Shown here one piece after another: positions 17,102-26,428 of a stretch of DNA of 33,064 nt. The notes beneath the pieces are model-generated. The model saw only the letters and a program-made list of their open reading frames with translations, had not been told where the DNA came from and ran no database searches. This DNA is from Colwellia sp. E2M01 (lineage in GTDB: Bacteria; Pseudomonadota; Gammaproteobacteria; Enterobacterales; Alteromonadaceae), in assembly GCF_018860585.1 (NCBI RefSeq), contig NZ_JAHKPR010000051.1, positions 1 to 33,064 on the forward strand, in the 5' to 3' direction. Each line of letters opens with the position of its first letter. Positions within the stretch are counted from its first letter, which is position 1. The translations under genes were made by a program, and so were the position numbers.

Positions 17102-19840
17102 CTATAGTTGCGCCTGTAAATGTGCTTTTTGCTTAGCTTGCTCTTGCGTATCAATCGACAGTTGAACTAACACCGCTTTTGCGTTAGTCATTTGCTTATT
17201 TGCGATGAGTATTTCAGCATAATTTAGTTGAATATCTACATTTTTCCCTTTGGACATATCAGACGCTTTGCCTGCATAGGTTAACGCCGCTTTTTCATCT
17301 CCAGACTTAAGCAGTACTTTCCCGTAAGTATCGGCTATTTCAGCAATATTAGGTGCTAATAAAGAAGCCTGTTGAGCATGCTGTAACGCTTGCTCTATGT
17401 TGTTTTCTTCTAAATACAGCCAGGCTAAATTATTATGAGCGATGATGTTTTTGGGTTGTTTTTGAACAACATCTAAATAACCAGCAATGGCTTTAGTGGT
17501 GTCATCTTCCATATAACTACCTGCTAATATAGTTTGCACTTTATTATCGGTAGGGTTAGTTATTAAATATTCTTCCAATAAAGCAATGGCTTTTGACTTC
17601 TCTTTATTTCCTACGTAAGCACTCGCTAGAGATACAACATTTTTACTACTTGGATAAACCTGATAAAACTTTAAGAGCTTAGGAATAGCTTGTTTATAGT
17701 CTTTTTCTAATAATAGAATATTACCAAGTAAACCTTGCTTTATGCTGTCATCTATACCATTTTCTACTAATTTTTCATGAAGCGCTTTGGCTGGAGCTAG
17801 TTGCTTACTCTCTAGTAACAGCTGCATTTTTATTAATTGCAATGCCACATTATCTTTATGGTTTTCTATGCCTCGTGTAACAGTATCTAAAGCAGCTTTA
17901 TTGTTACCTTGTCTACTATATAACTCAGAAAGTAATGCTATTGGCTCAACATGATATGGATTAGCAGCAATCCACTTTTCTAATGTCACTTTAATTTGAG
18001 GTAAATCATTTTTTCTTTTCTGGTTAAATACCGCTAATTGCCAATAGCGCTTTGGTAGGTTAGGTGTTCTAGCAATACTGGTCAATAACGTTTCCGCTTC
18101 TTGGTATTTCTCTAAGCTCATCATTGCTTCAGCCACTAACAAGGCTTTTTCAATATCGCTTTTATTTAATTGATACGCACTATTCAACTTATCCAATGCC
18201 ATTTCGTTATGATATACCGCGAAATATTGTCTTAATATATAGTTATCATCAGATGCTAAATTAATTAAGTAATCGACTCGTTGCTTGCTTAATGGCACAT
18301 TTTTTTGTTCTTGTGCAATTTTAAGTTGCTGAATTAAGGCAAAGCTGTTGTCAGGCTCTAATAATAAACTCTGTTTTAAGGCTTTTTCAGCTTCAGCATA
18401 TTTTTTTTCTGTAATCGCGATAGTCGCAATTAAATTGTAGCCTCCCGATTTTTCAGGATATTCAACTTGCCATTTAGTTGCGATTTTTTTCGCTTGTTCA
18501 ATATTGTTGTTTTGTAATGCTCCATAGCCTAACGCTAATTCAGCTTCAATAAAGTCAGGATTTAAGTTAATCGCTTCTTCTAAATCATCAACGCCCGAAG
18601 GGTCGTTCATCATTAACTTTAAAATACCTTGTCTGGCGCTTTTAGCGGGATCTGATGAGGCAGAATTATTATGTGCAAGTAACTGCTTCGCTTCATCCAT
18701 AGCCCCCAATTCAAATAATTTATAACTCAAAGACGTGACGAATTGTGAATCATCTGAGTTATCTTCAAAATTACTAACCGTAGTATTGATTTCATCTACT
18801 AAGCCTAATTCCAGCTGCGTAACAGATAACATGCGTCTGCCTACGTGGTCTTTCGGTAAGTACTTTTCAATATCACTTAAATTTTCATAACTTAATTGCC
18901 AATTTTTCACATAAAAAGCACTCGCGCCAGCAGCCAGCTTTAAATTAAATGGGCTGTAATTATTCGCCATAGCAAACTCTGCATGCTCACTGGCCTTATG
19001 ATAATCTTTACCGTTAAAGGCCACCATAGCTTTAACATAATGTGCGATTGGTTGGGTTTTCACTCGGGCTAAAATAGCATCGGCATACTTTTCTGCTTCA
19101 TCATATTGTTGAGATTTTAATAAGGCATTGGCAAGTAATAACTCTACCGTGCCAGAGCTAGGCTGTAAATTTAAGTACTCTTTAAAATTTATAGCAGCTT
19201 GTTCGTAGTCTTTTGTTACCATAGCAAGTTGCCCTTGTAACATAAGCGCATCAACCTGCTTAGCATCAAGAGTCAAAATTTGAGATATTAGAACTTTAGC
19301 GTCATCAAAATTAAGTTGTTCAACTTCTAAATAGGCTAAAGCAAGCATTGCATAAATACTTTCTGCATTTAATGATTTCGCCAAGCTAACACTTTCTTTA
19401 GCTTGCTCTGCTTGTTCGCTACGTAATTGCGCTAATGTTTTATAAGCTAAGTAATGCGTTTGTGCTGCATTATCTAATTTACTTGCGGCGTTACTTAAGT
19501 CGATAACATCAAGATCGCTTCCCGTTAATATATAAGCACGCGCTAAAAGTGGTAACACTTTATTTTCGGGGTAATTGTATTGTTGCGCTCGTTCAAGCTC
19601 TTTTACAGCAGACGCGCCATTACCTATATTCAAATAAGTTTGCCCTAATAAAAACCGTACTTCGGCATTTTTATTATCTTTTTGAATAGCATTTTTATAA
19701 TCAATAATCGCATTATTGTATTTGCCTTGTTCACTGTGTTGTTGGCCACTAGCAATCAGTTGCTCTGGTGTTGTGGTGTCACTACAACCACTTAAACCTA
19801 AGGCAAGCGTTACTGCCGATGTGATTATTAACTTTTTCAT
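17102..19840 (-). CDS. prsT: PEP-CTERM system TPR lipoprotein, PrsT-like (copy B)
   Basis: A 912-residue lipoprotein: lipobox LSGC with acylated Cys19, then tetratricopeptide repeats over almost the whole length (for example YNNAIIDYKNAIQKDNKNAE, near residues 41-60). This architecture and length match the PrsT family (PEP-CTERM system TPR-repeat lipoprotein), thought to serve exopolysaccharide or PEP-CTERM protein export at the envelope. Aspartate 2 residues past the Cys does not give a clear inner-membrane retention signal. It is collinear with the 911-residue gene just upstream, so the two are tandem paralogues. A hairpin at 19938-19973 lies between them. No exosortase, PrsK or PrsR gene is in the window, so the system is split on the chromosome. 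The family call is firm and the role inferred. Confidence 0.85.
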   Translation of the reverse strand: MKKLIITSAVTLALGLSGCSDTTTPEQLIASGQQHSEQGKYNNAIIDYKNAIQKDNKNAEVRFLLGQTYLNIGNGASAVKELERAQQYNYPENKVLPLLARAYILTGSDLDVIDLSNAASKLDNAAQTHYLAYKTLAQLRSEQAEQAKESVSLAKSLNAESIYAMLALAYLEVEQLNFDDAKVLISQILTLDAKQVDALMLQGQLAMVTKDYEQAAINFKEYLNLQPSSGTVELLLANALLKSQQYDEAEKYADAILARVKTQPIAHYVKAMVAFNGKDYHKASEHAEFAMANNYSPFNLKLAAGASAFYVKNWQLSYENLSDIEKYLPKDHVGRRMLSVTQLELGLVDEINTTVSNFEDNSDDSQFVTSLSYKLFELGAMDEAKQLLAHNNSASSDPAKSARQGILKLMMNDPSGVDDLEEAINLNPDFIEAELALGYGALQNNNIEQAKKIATKWQVEYPEKSGGYNLIATIAITEKKYAEAEKALKQSLLLEPDNSFALIQQLKIAQEQKNVPLSKQRVDYLINLASDDNYILRQYFAVYHNEMALDKLNSAYQLNKSDIEKALLVAEAMMSLEKYQEAETLLTSIARTPNLPKRYWQLAVFNQKRKNDLPQIKVTLEKWIAANPYHVEPIALLSELYSRQGNNKAALDTVTRGIENHKDNVALQLIKMQLLLESKQLAPAKALHEKLVENGIDDSIKQGLLGNILLLEKDYKQAIPKLLKFYQVYPSSKNVVSLASAYVGNKEKSKAIALLEEYLITNPTDNKVQTILAGSYMEDDTTKAIAGYLDVVQKQPKNIIAHNNLAWLYLEENNIEQALQHAQQASLLAPNIAEIADTYGKVLLKSGDEKAALTYAGKASDMSKGKNVDIQLNYAEILIANKQMTNAKAVLVQLSIDTQEQAKQKAHLQAQL

Positions 19841-19937
19841 GAAAAACCCTTTCTGAAATTTTTAGTGTTAAATGGTAAATACATCAAAAACCCAAGATAA
19901 CATCAGGTTCTCGTTAATTATTAATTTCTTCATTACC

Positions 19938-19973
19938 CATCTATGACGGCAATAGTTTTTGCTGTCATAGATG
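19938..19973. repeat. Intercistronic hairpin between the two prsT-like genes
   Basis: Fifteen-base arms (CATCTATGACGGCAA and TTGCTGTCATAGATG) with one mismatch surround a 6-nt loop. On the minus strand no T-run follows, so it is not a classical terminator for the upstream gene. It may stabilise or partly uncouple a shared transcript, or be a factor-binding site. Confidence 0.6.
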
Positions 19974-19987
19974 AAAAAAATGATGTG

Positions 19988-22723
19988 TTAAATCTTTTCT
20001 TGAAGTTGTGATTTTATTTTAGTTTGTTCCGAGTTTTCTGGTGTTAAAGCATTAAGTAAGCGGCTTGCTTCGGCGTTTTTACTGTTAGCAATTAGCACTT
20101 CAATATAATTAAGTTGAATAGCAATATCTTGTCCTTTAGCTAATTCAGAAGCCTTACCTGCATATTTTAAAGCTTGTTCATTATCACCAGACTTTAATAG
20201 CACCTTAGCGTATGTATCGGCAATATTAGCAATATCAGGCGCTAGGTTATTCGCTTTTCGTGCATGCTGTAATGCTAAGTCTATTTTTTCTTGCTCTAAA
20301 TATAACCAAGCTAAGTTATTATGAGCAATAACATTTTTAGGTTCATTTTTAACAAGATTTTCATAAACTGTGATGGCTTTATTGCTGTCATCTTCCAAGT
20401 AGATCCCCGCTAACATAGTTTTAATACGATTGTTATTTGGGTCAATGGTTAGGTAATTATCTAATGTTTCAATCGCTTTAGCATCTTGCTCAGCTCCTAA
20501 ATAAGCGCTAGCTAAATACATTGCATTTTGAGCACTTGAGTAAACCTCATAAAGTGCTGTAAGTTTTGGAATTGCTTGCGCATGCTTACTTTCTAATAAG
20601 AAAATCCTACCTAAGAAGCCTTGTTTTAGCGCATCATTAATATTATTTTTTGCCAAATCCTCATACAATACTTTAGCCTCTTTTACTTGTTGGCTGTTAA
20701 GTAATATCTGCATTTGTATTAGTTGCAATACAAGGTTACCGGTATGGTAATCTAAGCCGCGTTTAACAACACTTAAAGCACGACTATTATTGCCGTGACT
20801 GGCATGTAAATCAGCTAATAAAATTACAGGTTCGACATGATAAGGGCTAGCTGCTAACCAGTTTTCTAGGGTTAGTTGCACTTTGGCAATTTCATTCTGT
20901 TTTTTGTAGGTAAACAAGGTTAATTGCCAGTATTTTTTAGGTAAGTTAGCTGTAGATGACAAACTAGACAGTAAGTTTTCTGCCTCTTTATATTGATCTA
21001 AGCTCACCATAGCTTCTGCAACTAATAGTGCTTTATCCATTTCGGCTTTATTGGTTTGATATGCTTGCTGTAATTTATCTAAGCCTTTTTGATTATGATA
21101 AACACCAAAATAATGTCTTAATACTTGGTTATTATATGGCGCTAGAGTAATTAAGTTATCTGCCCGTTGTTGGCTTAAAGCTTCGTTTTCTTGTTGACGC
21201 GCTAACCGAAGCTGCTCAGTTAATGCAAAAATATTATTCGGCTCTAATGCGAGACTTTTCTGTAAAGTAGTTTCAGCTTGGTTATATTTTTCTTCTTTAA
21301 TGTAAACGCTAGCCATTAAATTATACCCCCCTGGTTTATCAGGGTATGTTTCTTGCCATTTTTGGGCTATTGCACGGGCTTTATCAATATCATTATTTTG
21401 TAGAGCTGCATAAGCTAATGCTAATTCGGCCTCAATAAATTCAGGATCTAATGCCATCGCCTCTTCTAAGTTTTGAATACCTGAAGGGTCATTCATCATT
21501 AATTTTAAAATACCTTGTCTAGCATTATCGCCTGCAGTAGCACCTTCGCTTATTGCCAATACTTTTTTAGCTTCGTCCATTGCTCCTAGCTCTAATAACT
21601 TGTAGCTCATAGATGCTAAGAATTTTGAACCTTCCATTTCTCCACTATCAAACTCACTAATGGTTGTGCTTATTTCATCAATTAAACCTAGCTCTAACTG
21701 CGTAACGGCCAACATGCGTCTGGCTTGATGGTCTTTCGGTAAGTATTCAACAACTGCACTAAGGTGGTAGTGACTGCGTTCCCAATTTTTTAAATAAAAC
21801 GCACTTGCTCCCGCCACTAATTTTAAATTAAATTGATTAAAGTTTGATGATAATGCTGCCTCGGCATGCTCACTGGCCTTATCAAATGTTTTACGATTAA
21901 AAGCAACCATGGCTTTAATATAGTGAGCGAAAGGCTGGTTGTTAATTTTTGCGAGAATATTGTCTGCATATTTGTCAGCTTCATCATACTGCCCTGATTT
22001 AAGTAAGGCGTTAGCTAACAACAATTGCGCAACCCCAGAGCGAGGCTGTAAATGTAAAAACGTTTTAAAACTCTGAGCTGCTTGTTCAAAGTTTTTCGTT
22101 ACCATTGACAATTGGCCTTGCAGCATAAGCGCATCAACTTGCTGGTCATCTATGGTTAATATTCGTGATAGTAAAGCCTCTACTTCATCGTAATTATTCT
22201 CTGAGAACTGCAGGTACGCCAAGGCAAGCATGCTATATAGATTTTGTTCACCTAATGTTTGTGCCAGTTCAACACTTTCTTTTGCTAACTCAGGTTGCTC
22301 GCTACGTAAGGCTGCTAATGTTTTATAGGCTAGATAATGGCTGCGCTCTGCATTGGCAAGGCTTATTGATATGTCACTTAATGCCAATACATCAGCATCG
22401 CTTTCTGTTAATAAGTAGGCTCTAGCAAGTAATGGCAGTACTTTATTGGCCGTGTAGTTAAACTGGTGTGCGCGTTCTAGTTCTTTTGCTGCCGCAGCAC
22501 CCTCGCCTAAATTTAAATAAATTTGCCCTAATAAAAATCTCGCTTCAGCATTTTTACTATCAACTCGAATGGCATTTTTTAACTCAATAATACTTTCATT
22601 GGTTTTATTTTCGCTGAGGTAGCTTTTAGCACTTTTTAAATGCGTTTCAACAGAGGCGGGTTCACTACAAGCAGTAATAGCCAGCGCAACGCTCAGGCAA
22701 AGAGAGGCTTTTACAAATTTCAT
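19988..22723 (-). CDS. prsT: PEP-CTERM system TPR lipoprotein, PrsT-like (copy A)
   Basis: A 911-residue lipoprotein with lipobox ITAC (acylated Cys19) followed by serial TPR units from about residue 25 to the end. Conserved blocks shared with the downstream paralogue include RFLLGQ, AAKELERAHQFNY against AVKELERAQQYNY, VLPLLARAY, ALMLQGQLSMVTK, HNNLAWLYLE and KVLLKSGD. The two proteins are collinear over their whole length, which indicates a tandem gene duplication followed by divergence rather than a recent copy. PrsT-family proteins accompany PEP-CTERM/exosortase systems. The start is ATG with AGGAAG upstream. It is transcribed first of the pair, 157 bp downstream of ubiK and beyond the ubiK terminator. 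Confidence 0.85.
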   Translation of the reverse strand: MKFVKASLCLSVALAITACSEPASVETHLKSAKSYLSENKTNESIIELKNAIRVDSKNAEARFLLGQIYLNLGEGAAAAKELERAHQFNYTANKVLPLLARAYLLTESDADVLALSDISISLANAERSHYLAYKTLAALRSEQPELAKESVELAQTLGEQNLYSMLALAYLQFSENNYDEVEALLSRILTIDDQQVDALMLQGQLSMVTKNFEQAAQSFKTFLHLQPRSGVAQLLLANALLKSGQYDEADKYADNILAKINNQPFAHYIKAMVAFNRKTFDKASEHAEAALSSNFNQFNLKLVAGASAFYLKNWERSHYHLSAVVEYLPKDHQARRMLAVTQLELGLIDEISTTISEFDSGEMEGSKFLASMSYKLLELGAMDEAKKVLAISEGATAGDNARQGILKLMMNDPSGIQNLEEAMALDPEFIEAELALAYAALQNNDIDKARAIAQKWQETYPDKPGGYNLMASVYIKEEKYNQAETTLQKSLALEPNNIFALTEQLRLARQQENEALSQQRADNLITLAPYNNQVLRHYFGVYHNQKGLDKLQQAYQTNKAEMDKALLVAEAMVSLDQYKEAENLLSSLSSTANLPKKYWQLTLFTYKKQNEIAKVQLTLENWLAASPYHVEPVILLADLHASHGNNSRALSVVKRGLDYHTGNLVLQLIQMQILLNSQQVKEAKVLYEDLAKNNINDALKQGFLGRIFLLESKHAQAIPKLTALYEVYSSAQNAMYLASAYLGAEQDAKAIETLDNYLTIDPNNNRIKTMLAGIYLEDDSNKAITVYENLVKNEPKNVIAHNNLAWLYLEQEKIDLALQHARKANNLAPDIANIADTYAKVLLKSGDNEQALKYAGKASELAKGQDIAIQLNYIEVLIANSKNAEASRLLNALTPENSEQTKIKSQLQEKI

Positions 22724-22812
22724 GTTGAACTTCCTTTTCGGTATTATTTTAGGTTAAGTGAAGATATTTATATCAATATCGTTGTGGTTATACAAACTCA
22801 TATTCTAACAGG

Positions 22813-22852
22813 TTAAAAAAATGCCCATTAACAATAAAGTTAATTGGGCATA
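22813..22852 (-). terminator. Intrinsic terminator of ubiK
   Basis: On the minus strand ATGCCCAATTAAC pairs with GTTAATGGGCAT (one bulge) and is followed by seven T residues. It lies about 30 bp beyond the ubiK stop codon and insulates the prsT-like genes from ubiK. Confidence 0.88.
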
Positions 22853-22880
22853 ATTCTTAATTTAAAGCATACATTTTTAT

Positions 22881-23132
22881 TTAACTTGCCGATATTTTTT
22901 CTTCTAATTCGGCTAATTTAGCTTCAAGGTCTGCTATTTTAGCGCGCGTTTTAATCAATACTTGTGTTTGCACATCAAACTCTTCACGCGTTACTACATC
23001 AAGCTGTGATAACTTACTTTGTAAAACAGATTTTGCTTTGTCTTCAAAATCGGTTGCCATACTTTTTAAGCTTGGTGGAATAGAATCCGTTACTTGTTTT
23101 GCTATTTCTTCAATCTTTTTTGCATTGATCAT
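22881..23132 (-). CDS. ubiK: Ubiquinone biosynthesis accessory factor UbiK
   Basis: UbiK (formerly YqiC, BMFP family) assists aerobic ubiquinone synthesis in complex with UbiJ. The 83-residue protein has an amphipathic N-terminal region (MINAKKIEEIAKQVTDSIPP) and a C-terminal coiled coil (about residues 45-80, ending KIADLEAKLAELEEKISAS), as in the family. AAGGAAAA stands just before the ATG. It is divergent from rep across 114 bp that must hold both promoters. Its partner gene ubiJ lies about 5 kb away in the same window, closer than in E. coli. It has its own terminator. Confidence 0.92.
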   Translation of the reverse strand: MINAKKIEEIAKQVTDSIPPSLKSMATDFEDKAKSVLQSKLSQLDVVTREEFDVQTQVLIKTRAKIADLEAKLAELEEKISAS

Positions 23133-23246
23133 AATAATTTTCCTTCAATTTATGCTTGTTAGCATTGTAACTGTTTTGCCGATGACTAAAAACAGGTAAA
23201 ATCTCTGTCTCGAAATTTATTTACTCAAGAAAGTAGTTTAATAGCC

Positions 23247-25280
23247 ATGAAGCTAAACCCTGGACAAAATGAAGCGGTAAAATTTGTTAGTGGCCCTTGC
23301 CTTGTATTAGCAGGTGCTGGCTCAGGTAAAACCGGTGTTATTTGTCAAAAAATCGCTTACCTCATTCAAAAATGTGATTACAAAGCACGTAATATTGCAG
23401 CAGTCACCTTTACCAATAAAGCCGCCCGAGAAATGAAAGAGCGCATTCAGAAAATGCTTGGTCGTGATCTTACCCGCGGTTTAACTGTTTCTACTTTTCA
23501 TTCTCTTGGTCTTGATATTGTTCGTCGTGAAATTAAAACCTTAGGTTACAAGCCTGGTTTTACATTATTTGATGACCAAGATACCTTAGCTTTACTTAAA
23601 GAATTAACCATTGATGAACTTGATGGCGATAAAGATTTACTGAACCAATTACAAAGTAAAATTTCAAATTGGAAAAATGACTTATTCTTGCCTGATGATG
23701 CACTAAAATCTGCTAACGATGCACAAAGTAGTGAATATGCTGAATTTTATCAGCGTTATCACAAGCACATGAAAGCCTATAATGCCTTAGATTTTGATGA
23801 TTTAATTCTTATTCCTACTTTATTAATGAAGAATTACCCTGAAGTACGTGAGCGTTGGCAAAATAAAATTCGCTATCTTTTAGTTGATGAATACCAAGAT
23901 ACTAACGCCAGCCAATATGAGTTAGTAAAACATATTACCGGTGAGCGTGGTCGCTTAACAGTAGTAGGCGATGATGACCAATCAATATATTCATGGCGTG
24001 GTGCGAAGCCTGAAAACCTTATATTACTTGGTAAAGATTTTCCTACACTAAAGTTGATTAAATTAGAGCAAAACTATCGTTCAAGCGGTCGTATTTTAAA
24101 ATGCGCTAACGTATTAATTGCTAATAATCCGCACGTTTACGACAAGGCGCTTTTTAGTGATCTTGCTTACGGTGTTGAGTTACGTGTGATCCAAGCTAAG
24201 AATGAAGAAAATGAAATAGAGCGTGTTATTGGCGAGCTTATTGGTCATCGTTTTATGAATCGCAGTCAATACAAAGATTATGCTGTGCTTTATCGAGGTA
24301 ACCATCAATCACGTTTACTTGAAAAAGCCTTAATGCAAAACCGTATTCCTTATAAAATAAGTGGCGGTACCTCATTCTTCTCTCGTTCAGAAATTAAAGA
24401 TGTAATGGCGTATTTACGGGTGTTGGTAAACCCTGATGACGACAATGCCTTTTTACGTATTGTGAATGTCCCTAAACGTGAATTAGGCCCTGCTACCCTA
24501 GAAAAGCTCGGCACTTACGCCAACATGCGTCAAATTAGTATGTTTGCCGCAAGCTTTGAATTAGGCTTAGAGCAAACCCTAACAGGTCGAAGCTTAATGA
24601 AGATGCAAGCTTTTACTCAATGGGTTGTTGATATTGCTGACGAGGCTGAGCGTGGTGATACCGCAGCGGTATTACGCTCAATGATCCGCCAAATTAATTA
24701 CGAAGATTACTTATACGATACTTCCCCAAGTGCAAGAGCCGCAGAAATGCGCATGAAAAACGTTACCGAGCTATTTAGTTGGGTGACGCAAATGCTTGAA
24801 GGCACTGACGACGAAGAGCCGATGACTTTACCCCAAATTGTTACCCGCTTAACCTTACGTGACATGATGGAACGTAATGAAGAAGAAGACAGTAACGATC
24901 AAGTACAGTTAATGACACTCCATGCCTCTAAAGGATTAGAGTTTCCTTATGTTTTCCTAATCGGCATGGAAGAAGGTTTATTACCACACCAAACCAGTAT
25001 TGATGAAGGCAGTGTTGAAGAAGAACGCCGTCTTGCTTACGTTGGCATTACTCGCGCACAGCGTGAGTTAATATTTACTTACGCAAGAGAGCGCAGACAA
25101 TTTGGTGAGGTTTCTCGTACCGAAGCAAGTCGCTTTTTACATGAGTTACCACAAGATGACTTAAATTGGGAACTAGGTGCTGCAAAGAAAAAAACCGCAG
25201 AACATGTAGAACAATCGAATAAACAAGGCATGGCAGGGTTACGCGCGCAATTAGCAAAAGCTAAAGAAGCAAAGAAATAG
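23247..25280 (+). CDS. rep: ATP-dependent DNA helicase Rep
   Basis: Rep is an SF1A 3'-5' helicase that helps the replisome pass protein barriers and restarts stalled forks. The 677-residue protein follows E. coli Rep (673) throughout. It has the Q-motif LNPGQNEAV, Walker A AGAGSGKT (22-29), motif Ia [16 protein letters not shown], motif II DEYQ (214-217), motif [16 protein letters not shown] (241-253), motif IV QNYRSS, motif [14 protein letters not shown] and motif [11 protein letters not shown]. The basic C-terminal tail (from about residue 640) is where E. coli Rep contacts DnaB. The start MKLNPGQ corresponds to the E. coli MRLNPGQ. It is transcribed alone, divergent from ubiK. Confidence 0.97.
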   Translation: MKLNPGQNEAVKFVSGPCLVLAGAGSGKTGVICQKIAYLIQKCDYKARNIAAVTFTNKAAREMKERIQKMLGRDLTRGLTVSTFHSLGLDIVRREIKTLGYKPGFTLFDDQDTLALLKELTIDELDGDKDLLNQLQSKISNWKNDLFLPDDALKSANDAQSSEYAEFYQRYHKHMKAYNALDFDDLILIPTLLMKNYPEVRERWQNKIRYLLVDEYQDTNASQYELVKHITGERGRLTVVGDDDQSIYSWRGAKPENLILLGKDFPTLKLIKLEQNYRSSGRILKCANVLIANNPHVYDKALFSDLAYGVELRVIQAKNEENEIERVIGELIGHRFMNRSQYKDYAVLYRGNHQSRLLEKALMQNRIPYKISGGTSFFSRSEIKDVMAYLRVLVNPDDDNAFLRIVNVPKRELGPATLEKLGTYANMRQISMFAASFELGLEQTLTGRSLMKMQAFTQWVVDIADEAERGDTAAVLRSMIRQINYEDYLYDTSPSARAAEMRMKNVTELFSWVTQMLEGTDDEEPMTLPQIVTRLTLRDMMERNEEEDSNDQVQLMTLHASKGLEFPYVFLIGMEEGLLPHQTSIDEGSVEEERRLAYVGITRAQRELIFTYARERRQFGEVSRTEASRFLHELPQDDLNWELGAAKKKTAEHVEQSNKQGMAGLRAQLAKAKEAKK

Positions 25281-25339
25281 TAGCTACATCTAATACTAAA
25301 CATAAGGAAGCAGCTGTAATTAAACCGTCAAACTAGCTT

Positions 25340-25380
25340 GTTACGCTTAAGGGTAGACATAAAGAGTCTCAATGCGTAAC
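25340..25380 (+). other. Structured leader upstream of the binding-protein gene
   Basis: Perfect 7-bp arms GTTACGC (25340-25346) and GCGTAAC (25374-25380) enclose an inner AGAC/GTCT stem. No T-run follows. It could be mRNA structure or an operator for the next gene. I do not match it to a known riboswitch. Confidence 0.35.
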
Positions 25381-25430
25381 CTGTTAACGCTTTTTACAAT
25401 ATTATTACAATCAAAGGATAGAGGAATTTT

Positions 25431-26246
25431 ATGATTAACATTTTAAAGAAAATGGGAACAGCTGTTGTACTGTTAGCCACAATGGTTATGTTTACAAGCA
25501 GCGCACAAGCAGCACAAAAAGATGTTTTAGCTGAAATAGTTAATAGCGGCATATTAAAAGTGGCTATGTCTGGCGATCAACCACCTTATAATATGAAAGA
25601 TCGTAAAAAAGAGTTAATGGGGCTTGATGTTGATTTAGCGCGAGCATTAGCAAATGCGATGCACGTAGAGCTTGAAATTGTAGAAGTACCATTTGGCGAA
25701 TTATTACCTACCTTAAACAGTGGTAAAGCCGATATGATTATTTCGGGTATGGCAATTACAACACAGCGTTCACAAATGGCAACGTTTATTGGTCCTTATA
25801 ACATATCAGGCAAATCAATGCTAAGTACGCATACAGGGATGGAGAAAATTTCTAAAGATGGTTTTAATAACCCAAGCACACGCATTGTTGCTTTAGAAAA
25901 CTCAACTAGCCAAATGTTTGTTAAAGAAAAAATTCCTCAAGCAAGTTTAAATACAATTAGCAACTATGATGAAGGTGTTAAATTAATTCTAGCGGACAAG
26001 GCAGATATACTTGTTGCGGATATGGCTATTTGTAAGTTAACCGTTTTACGCAACCCTGGTAATGGTTTAACTACCTCTAAAGAACCGCTTTCTATTGAGC
26101 CTATCGGCATAGCAATACCAACCAACAACCCTAAACTTGAAAACTTAGTTCGTAACTATTTAAATACTTATGAAAAAATGGGGATGATTGAAGCATTGCA
26201 AACTAAATGGTTTGAAAACAGCAGCTGGATTGTTGCATTACCATAA
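25431..26246 (+). CDS. Periplasmic amino-acid-type solute-binding protein (SBP_bac_3)
   Basis: A 271-residue exported protein with a signal peptide (about 1-27, cleavage after SAQA) and a full SBP_bac_3 fold. The N-terminal ligand region reads LKVAMSGDQPPYNMKD. MGLDVDLARALANAM, ELLPTLNSGKADMIISGMAI and the crossover block VALENSTSQMFVKEKIP follow. These proteins bind amino acids or related small solutes for ABC importers. The residues after the signal, the Asp in SGDQPPY and the ADMIISGM motif are typical. The ligand cannot be deduced. AGAGGAA precedes the ATG. No permease or ATPase gene is adjacent, so it is an orphan that either serves a distant transporter or acts as a sensor component. 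Confidence 0.9.
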   Translation: MINILKKMGTAVVLLATMVMFTSSAQAAQKDVLAEIVNSGILKVAMSGDQPPYNMKDRKKELMGLDVDLARALANAMHVELEIVEVPFGELLPTLNSGKADMIISGMAITTQRSQMATFIGPYNISGKSMLSTHTGMEKISKDGFNNPSTRIVALENSTSQMFVKEKIPQASLNTISNYDEGVKLILADKADILVADMAICKLTVLRNPGNGLTTSKEPLSIEPIGIAIPTNNPKLENLVRNYLNTYEKMGMIEALQTKWFENSSWIVALP

Positions 26247-26317
26247 ATCAAAATGTTAATTCAACATTCGAGTTAACTTGAACAGATATTTGAATATTAC
26301 CTTGAATAAAGGTAACT

Positions 26318-26346
26318 AAAAAAGCCCTGTTTATCAGGGCTTTTTT
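26318..26346. terminator. Bidirectional intrinsic terminator
   Basis: AAAAAAGCCCTG and CAGGGCTTTTTT form a perfect 12-bp stem around TTTAT. It lies between the convergent binding-protein gene and ubiB and should stop transcription from both sides. Confidence 0.92.
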
Positions 26347-26428
26347 GTAACTTGTTTTTAAAGACTACCGATAATACATAGTAATAAAACGATTAGTCAA
26401 TTGCCCTAAGGTAGTTAACTTAAGATAT

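Noticed and set aside
17102-22723. Repeated DNA suggesting a CRISPR or satellite array
   Set aside because: The repetition is at protein level (TPR units) and between paralogues. There are no regular identical DNA repeats with spacers.
22724-22880. Sigma-54 promoters in front of the two prsT-like genes
   Set aside because: Neither this gap nor 19841-19987 holds a GG-N10-GC pair resembling the -24/-12 consensus.
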